Below the pieces are notes generated by a model. The model saw only the letters and a program-made list of their open reading frames with translations. It was not told the DNA's origin and searched no databases. DNA of 64,000 bases from Cheiracanthium punctorium (taxonomy: Eukaryota; Arthropoda; Arachnida; Araneae; Cheiracanthiidae), in assembly GCA_038373885.1 (NCBI GenBank), contig JAWZYV010011909.1, positions 1 through 64,000 on the forward strand. The letters are read 5' to 3'. Below, piece after piece: positions 56,635 through 64,000 of the stretch; positions within the stretch are counted from its first letter, which is position 1, and the number at the start of each line of letters is the position of its first letter. The translations under genes and the position numbers were made by a program.

Positions 56635-56705
56635 ATTACACAATCCGTGCTAGTCTCGAACTAGAGTTCGGTCTGGAGTCGAGCCCCTTACCAGTTCACT
56701 AATTA
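56635..56705 (-). repeat. tRNA-like SINE head (tRNA-Trp-like)
   Basis: On the minus strand TAGTGAACTGGTAAGG fits a Pol III A box, GACTCCAGACC resembles the anticodon region of tRNA-Trp (CCA), and AGTTCGAGACT about 35 bases after the A box fits a B box. The acceptor arm does not pair, so this is not a working tRNA. No body shared with the other SINEs was found. Confidence 0.45.
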
Positions 56706-57004
56706 TTATCTTAAATAATTTACCGAAGAAAATATTATGCCAGTCTAAATAAATTCTAATAATAAGAGAAAAATAACTAGTGTATTTACAACCTTCCTGT
56801 ACTAAGCCTAAATAAACTTCATCCAGAATCATCTACAATTATAAACACATTCACAAAACCCGCAACAAATTACAATAATTTTTTTATCTCAAATTATCAA
56901 CTAGAGTACCTAAACCAACAACTTTTAATCAGCTCCGCACGTCACAAAACACAATAACCGAAATTTAACATATGCATTTTCACAGACGGAGTGCGTAATT
57001 GCAT

Positions 57005-57240
57005 TCGACGCCCCGCGAAATAGAACTTTCTTTAATATTTTTAGAAACGATGAGGCGAGAAATTATAAATTGCTTATGCGATTACTGCGGAATCTTAATC
57101 AAACTTATTTTGCCCCGCGCCGCTTTAATATTGGTGGAGAGCCGAAGAGCGGTTATAAATCATGGGTTAATGATAAATATTATAGTTCGTATTTCTTGAA
57201 TTATAAATTCAGCGGGGAAAATGAGAAAGTGCAATTGAAA
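57005..57240 (+). repeat. Local repeat family A, partial copy A4
   Basis: AAACGATGAGGCGAGAAATTATAA followed by TGCGATTACTGCGG and AATCTTAATCAAACTTATTT matches the second half of A2/A3 (AAACGATGAGGTGTGAAATTATAA; TTTAATCAAACTTATTT). Later TTGAATTATAAATTC matches TGAAATTATAAATTC at the end of A2/A3. The first half is missing. Confidence 0.55.
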
Positions 57241-57363
57241 GTCATTTTTGGGCAGAAGGAAATATTGGATGGCTGAACTTTTTTCTATGAATCTGGTGTA
57301 GACACCACATGACTTCCTTTGTACGTTTGTAAAATTATATAAATTTTGGAAGCACTTCATTTA

Positions 57364-57640
57364 CAGTTGAACCTCGGTTATCGCGGTTTGTTCGTTCCGT
57401 TTCCTACCGCGATAAGTGAATTTCTGCGAAGTAGTATTCTTGTACAAATCGAATATTTCATAGTGAAGGCATAGAGAAGCCGTCTACGACCGATATACAC
57501 GTTTTTAACATTACAGTCTCTATACATGAAGTATATACAATACATATTACACATTACAAGTATCATTATTAATCCACGTTTAACTACATAAACACAAATG
57601 TTACACACAGCCATTAGCCTACGATTATATCACATAACAC
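57364..57640 (+). mobile_element. Tigger/pogo-like element, left end
   Basis: TA (57362-57363) followed by CAGTTGAACCTCGGTTATCG then CGGTTTGTTCGTTCCG is the classic Tigger-type terminus. ACCGCGATAAGTGAATTTCT follows, typical of the subterminal region. No right terminus is visible in the next kilobase, so the copy is truncated. No transposase frame. Confidence 0.7.
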
Positions 57641-57644
57641 AAAA

Positions 57645-58435
57645 ATATATCTGGGACTGCCAATACACATACCTGAATAAAAACACATTTTAAAGTACCT
57701 AAAGTGGTAACTTGATAAATAAATATACATTTTAAAAGATGTAAAAATGTGCGTCGAATATGAAAGTGAAGTTGGTCAAAAACGACCATAGATTGAAGAC
57801 ACGAAAACCCAAAACTGAAAACCTATTTCATTTAAAAGTGATACCCAATACTTCAATACCACTGAGGTTTCACAATTTCTCGCCAACTATAGAAGATATC
57901 GCCAAGATGGGTTAAGTTTCGGAAACTTATTTTTAGTGTCAAATTTTGATACATTTCTCCACAAGTGGTCAAACTTAGCAACAGTTAAGAGATTTTGGCA
58001 TATCCATAGATTATCGTCGTTTGACACTCATGCGCCACAATGCATAACTGCTACAGGGGATAATATCAAACGGCACTGTATTGTAACCTAGTATTTCTTG
58101 CTGTAAACAACTGTCACACATAAAAATGAATGCACAGATATGTTCATACATATAATGGAAGTGCATATTTAAAAAATTACAGCTTTTTATTAATTTGGGA
58201 TGCGCATGGGATATTTTAAGTAAAAAAAATAGAAGGCGCTTTTTTTCAAAAAAATATCAAGTTTTTATTTTAAAAATTATTTATTTTTTAATTTTTAGTT
58301 TCAATACAGATACAAACTATTGTGTTAAACAACTACGATTTTATGTTAAACAATTTTACATATGATTACAAGTAAAAAATCAAAATTGAAAATTTTGAAT
58401 TTTAACGTCCCTTGTTCCCTTAAGAGAACATCTTT
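57645..58435. other. No gene seen
   Basis: AT-rich unique DNA after the Tigger-like fragment; no terminus, RNA gene or coding frame recognised. Confidence 0.45.
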
Positions 58436-58439
58436 CACC

Positions 58440-58565
58440 TCAATAGATTATTTTTAACTGACAACGCACTAGTAGTATGCATGGAGACAAAAGTGAAACG
58501 AGTATTTTTGGGAGCTTGGGGGGGGGGGGCGTGGCCCCTCCTTGCCCGTAGGTATGGGCGCCCAT
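58440..58565 (+). repeat. Dispersed repeat F2
   Basis: Homologous to F1 at its left (TTTTTAACTGACAACGCACT, AGTAGTATGCATGGA). It continues through an 11-12 base G run into CCTCCTTGCCCGTAGGTATG then GGCGCCCATGG, a GC-rich end with the self-complementary word GGGCGCCC. The order (AT-rich body, G run, GC-rich terminus) suggests the terminus of a DNA transposon. Confidence 0.5.
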
Positions 58566-58789
58566 GGCCTATATCTTTACATATTCAAAATCTTTATTTT
58601 GAATAATTAATCATCTTACACTAGATATCTTTACATATTCAAAATTCGATTGCAACGCAATTTTAACCCGACATGTAAATTAGTTTATTCTTATGAATTC
58701 TGCGAATCATCTCTCCATTAAAACGTCTCACCGTCTTATCCCGAGGCTAAACAAACCATTTCCTTCGAAAACGTGTTCTCCAGAACGCA

Positions 58790-59060
58790 ACCAAAATCCC
58801 CCCAGGAAGATCATGCGAAGTAATGTTCGTGTAAATTAACACCCTGAAACGCAACTTCATTCCCCCCGCCGTCTATCTCAAGAAACACAATACGAGAAAG
58901 CATCAAATGTATTTTCAAGATGGAGCATGCAATTTACATTCTCTCGCCCGAAAAGCATACTTGTTCAGATTCGAGGAATGGATGAAAAGACAAGAAAATT
59001 TATAAATTGGCTCATCTATTCCGCGATCCTCAAACTGGCTTTAGCTCCGAGCATTAATCT
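58790..59060 (+). repeat. Local repeat family A, diverged copy A5
   Basis: ATGTTCGTGTAAATTAACAC, ACACAATACGAGAAAGCATC followed by AAATGTATTTTCAAGATGGA, and CCTCAAACTGGCTTTAGCTC occupy the same order as GAATTTTTGTGTAAATTAAC, ATACAATACAGTGAAAACAT followed by CAAAAGCATCTCGCAGATGG, and the later half of A3. Divergence is high; homology is judged by order more than identity. Confidence 0.5.
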
Positions 59061-59590
59061 TTAAGTATCAAATTTCATACTCGATACCCGATTTTTAAAA
59101 CGCGTTCACTGCCGGATTAGAGTACAAGCCATTTTTCTCATGTCCATTTCTCACTTATAAAATTTAGTCTTTTAATAATAAATTAGTCATGTCGGGAATA
59201 ATAAAAATTCCACAGGTTCTTTCAGACTGCGTGTTTTTCGAAAAATTAGTTATTCAGAAAACTGATTTAGGAAATTTAGCTTACACTCGTGGTTGTTTGA
59301 GTGATCGGCAGAGAACGTGTTTAGAATTCAGGCATTTAAGGGATAAAGACTTATTAAGCGTACGGTTTACAGGGTGTTCCAGGGCGATTCTAAAAAAGGC
59401 GGATCACCAAACGTTAACAATAATCCATTTTTTAAATTTTGGAATTTTACTCTATTTTTTTTTTACACTATAGTATAAAAGCCTAGAATAGAGTATACAA
59501 ATATAAAAAGACAGCAAGTTTTCTGGAAAATTAAAACATTTAATTGTCAGATCTGTAGGTTACACAGTTTTGTCATCTTTTGCTCAGTAG

Positions 59591-59734
59591 GTTACAGATT
59601 TCGGACATTCTATAGATTACAGATTTCGGACATTCTGTAGATTACAGATTTCGGACATTCTGTAGATTACAGATTTCGGACATTCTGTAGATTACAGATT
59701 TCGGACATTCTGTAGATTACAGATTTTGGACATT
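59591..59734. repeat. Minisatellite, 25-bp unit, about 5.8 copies
   Basis: The unit ATTACAGATTTCGGACATTC plus TGTAG is repeated at 59591, 59616, 59641, 59666, 59691 and (partial) 59716. Units 3-5 are identical, the first two differ by single bases and the last decays. Near-identity shows recent expansion. There are no unique spacers between units, so it is not CRISPR-like. Confidence 0.95.
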
Positions 59735-59759
59735 GATCTTTCAGTTACTGATTTTGAGA

Positions 59760-61420
59760 TTTTGGATTTTTAAGATTTGTGCATTAAAAGTCCTAGGGGC
59801 TAAATATGCATTAAATATTTTCTAAATAATTGCATTTTGTTATAATCAAAAGTATAATATTTTCTAATTTTTTTTTTTAGAAGTCTTATGTCTTTTGATA
59901 AGTTGGTTTCGTGAGTCATATTTAGAAAAAAGTGTTATAAGCAATATATTCAATTTCAATTATACATGTTTTATGCATTTAAACAAATGCTTTTGGTCTC
60001 ACATTGACTCATTAATAAAAGTATCGAACTCAGTTTCTTTTAAACAATTAAAATATAAATTACGAGAGTGAAAACTAAACAGAAACAAATTTATTGCTAT
60101 TTAAAAAGCAATTTACATGGTAATCTAAATTACAAATTAAGTTTTAAGTGATGAGACCCTACAAAACAAAGCATTTTATTTAAAAAATAAAACTAATTAA
60201 AAAAACTAAAATTTTTGGGTTTTAACTCTAAGAATTCTAAATAAAACTTATGTCTCTTTCACAAATTTATTTAAAAAATTAGTGTTTCGATAGTTACGCA
60301 ATTTGAATTCGTTAAATAATTTTAAGTACATTTTCTGGAAAAAGAAAAAAAGAAAAACATTCCTAGTAAAATAAATTCCTTATGAACATCGAATGTCAAT
60401 TTACAAAGCTAGTGAGGTTTTACTTTTCCTTATAAATTGTACTTTTCCTTATAAATCGTACGTTTTATATAATTCTGTGAGTTGATTAAAAAACATAAGA
60501 AACTAAAGATCAAACTTAATTCCTTTAATTAAAATCTTATTGAATTACATTGAAGAAGAAATGAGCTACTAACTTCGTAGCGACCTTGTAACAGAATGAA
60601 TGGATAGCGCGCTGTCGCATCATTAAGAAAGTTCAGAAGTAGCAGTATAATTGTGCTTGGCACTTGGTGACTGCTTTACGTACTCCGTCGCGGGAGTTTA
60701 CGAACACAACAATAATCATGTCTGAAAATACGTAAAGATCGAAGCTGCCACCACATAATTTGATCGTAGACATGTGTTTAAGATGCTAATTAGTGATGTC
60801 AATCATTATTTCAATTAAATACCCCATTTCTCAAAAAAAATATTACTGAATTGGATAAATAATATTTTAATTAACGACTTTCTTAAATTTTTGGGACACT
60901 GCCACTTTGTGACAATAAATTAAACATTAAAGAAATCGGGGTTTCGATCGTTACGTGATTTGGACATCTTCGCTCAATTTAGAAGAGTATATTTACAGCA
61001 GAAAAAATGCGAAAAATTTTTTTGAAAATTCTTTAAAACGTTTAACAAATTCTTTTAGAGGCTGATAAATGTGATTTGAGATAATTCTATATTTTTTATT
61101 TTTGCTTCCAAACCTTTGCTTACCTTTCTTTTGTAATACTTAAATATTTTAAGTATGCTACTGCCATTTGTTGTCCGAAATAGTAAACGTATCATTTAAT
61201 TATAGGCGTACAATAATTTGATTATAAAACTTCTATAAACGTGCTGAATTTTCTAGCATCAGTTAACGTTAGAGATGTCTAAAATTTACCATTTACAGCT
61301 AAATTTTTTTCATTTAATGCTATTCACAACAAACTTTTGTAATAAATGATACCAGTTCTTGTTTCTGGGCAGAACTAAAAATTCACCGAGAAAGAAAAAA
61401 ATCAGTTTTAAGATCTTATA
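59760..61420. other. No gene seen
   Basis: AT-rich unique DNA. The small duplication CTTTTCCTTATAAAT(T/C)GTAC occurs at about 60422-60460. No coding or RNA signal. Confidence 0.45.
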
Positions 61421-61422
61421 AC

Positions 61423-61444
61423 TTTTTTTTTTTTTTTTTTTTTT
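61423..61444. repeat. Poly(T) run of 22
   Basis: Twenty-two consecutive T, immediately followed by GAGATAACTC. On the minus strand it could be the A tail of a retroposed copy, but no body is recognised. Confidence 0.9.
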
Positions 61445-61521
61445 GAGATAACTCTAAATTGGGATGTGTGTTTATACCCACATTTTTAGAATCGCCCCCC
61501 AGAAAAATGGCATGGCAGCAT

Positions 61522-61775
61522 ATTTTAATTAGTCCTCCATTAGTCCATTAGTCCTCCATTTCAATAGTCCTTTAATTAGTCCTCCATGTCTTAGCAGCAT
61601 GTTTTAATTAGTCCTCCAAGTACTCCTCCATTAGTCATATTTTAATTAGTCCATATTTTAATTAGTCCTCCATTTTAATTAGTCCTCCATTAGTCCTCCA
61701 TCTCTCTCATTTTAATTAGTCCTCCTTTAATTAGTCCTCCTTTAATTAGTCCTCCATATTTTAATTAGTCCTCCA
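61522..61775. repeat. Irregular TTTTAATTAGTCCTCCAT minisatellite
   Basis: The word TTAATTAGTCCTCCAT and shortened forms (TTAGTCCTCCAT, TTAATTAGTCCTCC) recur about 13 times in 250 bases with irregular spacing. The pattern fits repeated slippage and deletion rather than a fixed-period array. It abuts duplicate G1. Confidence 0.9.
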
Positions 61776-61806
61776 CCAGAGATTAGTGGGAAGAGAATAT
61801 TGAAAA

Positions 61807-62155
61807 AGCATCTACTTATAAAATACGCTGGCGTATGCGGTACCAAAATCGATGATATTTCCACGCTGCGAACGGCAACAGCTAGATGTAAACATTAGTG
61901 TAGTAATAATAACGCATGTGCAAACATCCAAATTAACAGTTCAATGACGTCCAATGGAGCAAGCCTATGTCGCTCTGTAGCTAGATTACAAAATAACAAT
62001 AATGGATACACAAAAATGCAAGATTTTTCGGACTTTTTCACAGCTTTCAAAAATCGAATTTACAATACTCGGAGCATTCATCGCCCATCTAAAAAATGTC
62101 ACCCATGCATTGGGCTAACGCGCATTTTAGCCATTCGCTGTTTCAACATCGGCTT
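61807..62155 (+). repeat. Local duplicate G1
   Basis: Matches G2 (62990-63235) in the same orientation: GCGTATGCGGTACCAAAATC / ACGTATGCGGTATCAAAATT, AACAGCTAGATGTAAACATT / AACAACTAGATGTAAACATT, TTAACAGTTCAATGACGTCC followed by AATG(G/A)AGCAAGC, and CATTTTAGCCATT near the end. G1 has about 110 bases (roughly 61990-62100) with no counterpart in G2. An 85-codon frame here (61944-62201) is disrupted in G2, arguing against coding. Confidence 0.75.
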
Positions 62156-62689
62156 TTATGATGACACCCAAAATGAATCACAATTTACAAGAATATTATG
62201 AATATTTTTTTCTTCCAGAGATTGAGTGACATGTGGTCAACAACACTTTGACCCGATACTCCTCAAACGTTAAAGAATTTTGGAAACCCCCCCCCCCCTC
62301 ATTGAACGCCTAACGTTACAAACCTCGCGTACACGCGAAATTTCGTATTATTCGTACTTCAGTAGTTTCGATTAAACGAAATATCGATATACGAAAAAAT
62401 GACATCACTTTCTTTCCGGTGCTCCAGATATTCGTTTGAATAGCTTTTTATTGAAAAATTTTTAATATTTTAGCAATCGAAGACATTTCTACCTTTAGTA
62501 CCGAGCCAAAACGAGCTACATAAAGCGCCATTATACATGCGCAATGGAACCCCGTTCCAATACAGCTGAAAACCATACCATTACATTAAAAACCAACTTC
62601 CCCCCCCACAAAATACTCATTTATCGTTATCCCCTTACCTTCCCCCACGCGACATTTCACAGCACAAAACCAGAGAAAGATTACGCGAT

Positions 62690-62960
62690 GAAACTTTTGT
62701 GTAAATTGCACCCCCCCCTTCCTGTCCTCTCCAACCCTCCGAAAACATTTCGGCCTCGCCAAACTTAATCAACGCACTTGCGCAGGAAACGGAAAATGCC
62801 TTTGCGCAGATGGGCAAATTTGCAATTACATTCAACAGCTGCGGAACAATTTTATAAAAATTTAAGGAGAACGGTTAAAAGGGGAGAGAGAAGTGGTTGT
62901 AAATTTGCAGAGCAATTATGAGAGACTTTTAATCAAACTTATTTCGCTGGAGGAGTTGGA
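62690..62960 (+). repeat. Local repeat family A, diverged copy A6
   Basis: GATGAAACTTTTGTGTAAATTGCACCC matches the GGAATTTTTGTGTAAATTAACCCCGC block; CAGATGGGCAAATTTGCAATTACATTC matches GCAGATGGAGTGGTTATAATTACGTCC; AGAGACTTTTAATCAAACTTATTT matches GAGCTTTAATCAAACTTATTT of A2. Several C runs have expanded in the first half. It lies between G1 and G2. Confidence 0.5.
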
Positions 62961-62989
62961 AGATTTGGTAAGCGCGCGTGAATTGATTC

Positions 62990-63235
62990 ATGCAGTATCT
63001 ACTTCTAGAAAGCACTAACGTATGCGGTATCAAAATTGACGATATTTCTATGCTGCGAGTGGCAACAACTAGATGTAAACATTAGCGTAATAACAATAAC
63101 ACATGCGCAAAAATCCAAGTTAACAGTTCAATGACGTCCAATGAAGCAAGCGTATTTATCGCAAGCATCATCGCACATAGAGAGATAAAGTCACCATGCA
63201 GTGGGCTAAAGCACATTTTAGCCATTTAACGTTTT
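62990..63235 (+). repeat. Local duplicate G2
   Basis: Partner of G1 about 1.2 kb away, shorter because one internal block is missing. The TTCAATGACGTCCAATG word (about 63128) is identical apart from its edges to the one in G1. Confidence 0.75.
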
Positions 63236-63250
63236 GTACCATTGTTATTA

Positions 63251-63330
63251 TTGTAACCAAATATTGTAATTAACCCTTTTGTAACCATATTGTAATTAAC
63301 CCTTTTGTAACCATATTGTAATTAACCCTT
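63251..63330. repeat. Three tandem 26-28-bp units ending in a TTAA-element terminus
   Basis: TTGTAACCATATTGTAATTA plus ACCCTT is repeated at 63251-63278 (28 bases), 63279-63304 and 63305-63330. Each unit contains TTAACCCTT, the first bases of the palindromic TTAA element, and the third unit runs directly into copy 4. The array therefore combines host flank with the element's tip. Confidence 0.9.
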
Positions 63331-63840
63331 TAACGAGCAGTGTTCCCGCTCTGGGAACACCAAACTCTGACGTTTTGACTGCTACCAGTCACGAAGAATA
63401 GATTTGATTTGTATAAAAATAGTTTGCGGGTGACATAGCTCCACGACAATCCTTTACTTTTTAGCACGTCATTTCCCGTAAAAAAATGGTCACGATTATT
63501 TTTAACAGCACTCACATCTGCTGAAAAATGGAGGAATGCGAGAACAGCTAGATAGATTTCCCAATGCTGCAAAAAAGGGCAGCCGTTGCCATGGCTCGAC
63601 TTAACTACCAGCAAGATGACGGACAATCGAAACGTTCATCACGTGCCACAGATCTAGAGACCTTTTTTTGACGACAGCTGGCTGTGCGGAGTAGCCAGCT
63701 GTCGTCAGAAAAGGGTCTCTAGATCTGTGGCACGTGATGAACGTTTCGATTATCCGAAATCTTGCTGGTAGTTAAGTCGAGCGATGGCAACGGCTGCCCT
63801 CTTTTCAGCATTGGGAAAGTGTTGCGCCTCAAACGGTTAA
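63322..63840 (-). mobile_element. Palindromic TTAA element, copy 4 (piggyBac-like MITE)
   Basis: 519 bp between TTAA sites, same orientation as copy 3, opening TTAACCCTTTAACGAGCAGT and closing GCGCCTCAAACGGTTAA. The palindrome spans about 63560-63815 around GGCTGTGCGGAGTAGCCAGC. It carries more arm mismatches than copies 2 and 3 (e.g. GATGACGGACAATCG against CGATTATCCGAAATC), so it is older or less homogenised. No coding capacity. Confidence 0.85.
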
Positions 63841-64000
63841 AAAGTGTAAATTACGGAATAGATACGAAGGAAGAAGGTAAAGTTGCCTTGTAACAACGCT
63901 CGAACTTCCCGCCAGAAACCTTTTATGATGTCATACGGATTCTGTTTAGTCAATGAACAGATGAAACTGTCAATCAAAATTTAAGCCAATTAAAATTAAA

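Noticed and set aside
59591..59734. Possible CRISPR-like array
   Set aside because: Units are directly adjacent with no unique spacers, and the DNA is eukaryotic. It is a minisatellite.
1..64000. Bacterial-type features (operons, ribosome binding sites, IS elements)
   Set aside because: No dense coding, no long frames, Pol III-type sequences, SINEs and metazoan DNA transposons; the window is eukaryotic.

Overview
This window looks like AT-rich intergenic or long-intron DNA from an arthropod, probably a chelicerate and most likely a spider. That inference rests on the repeats: pogo/Tigger, mariner/Tc1, hAT and piggyBac-type DNA transposon debris, and tRNA-derived SINEs whose body resembles a SINE type I associate with spider genomes. 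The assignment comes from recall and inspection, not from a search. I found no gene that I would call protein-coding. The longest open frames lie in repeats, and the only recognisable protein signatures are decayed transposase C-termini: a mariner/Tc1-group relic at 5.6-5.85 kb (minus), a Tc1-like relic at 42.70-42.99 kb (plus) and a mariner-like relic at 45.02-45.3 kb (minus). One tRNA-His-like pseudogene lies at 11.5 kb (minus).

Layout. 0-5 kb: a possible 3' gene end (AATAAA at 678), a pogo-like end, a hAT-like MITE (2606-3080), then bare AT-rich DNA. 5-8.2 kb: the mariner/Tc1-group relic, a TIR element (6322-6839) and dispersed repeat D1. 10.7-12.4 kb: a long near-perfect hairpin, a hAT-like MITE with a perfect 8-bp target duplication, the tRNA-His pseudogene and an RTE-like tail. 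12.9-28.6 kb: mostly unique DNA with five RFX/X-box-like palindromes, repeats C1 and D2, a 327-bp tandem duplication, a separated duplicate pair (B1/B2) and the first palindromic TTAA element. 29.5-32.4 kb: a hAT-like element and a SINE relic. 36.7-41.3 kb: a CAT/CGT microsatellite, pogo-like tandem repeats, E1, D3 and another hAT-like MITE with a perfect target duplication. 42.4-46.4 kb: a SINE, the two transposase relics, a small piggyBac-like MITE and a 189-bp minisatellite. 47.4-63.8 kb: a dense field of local repeats (family A, six members; a second E copy with a 155-bp array; C2; duplicate pair G; two minisatellites) with three more copies of the palindromic TTAA element.

There is no gene network to describe. 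The most distinctive item is a family of four piggyBac-like TTAA elements of about 500 bp, each holding an internal near-perfect palindrome of roughly 230-257 bp. Next are local repeat family A, which recurs six times in 16 kb and nowhere else that I could see in the window, and the X-box-like motifs, two of which sit at the same place in the B1/B2 duplicates. Boundaries of decayed repeats are approximate; those with target duplications were counted base by base.
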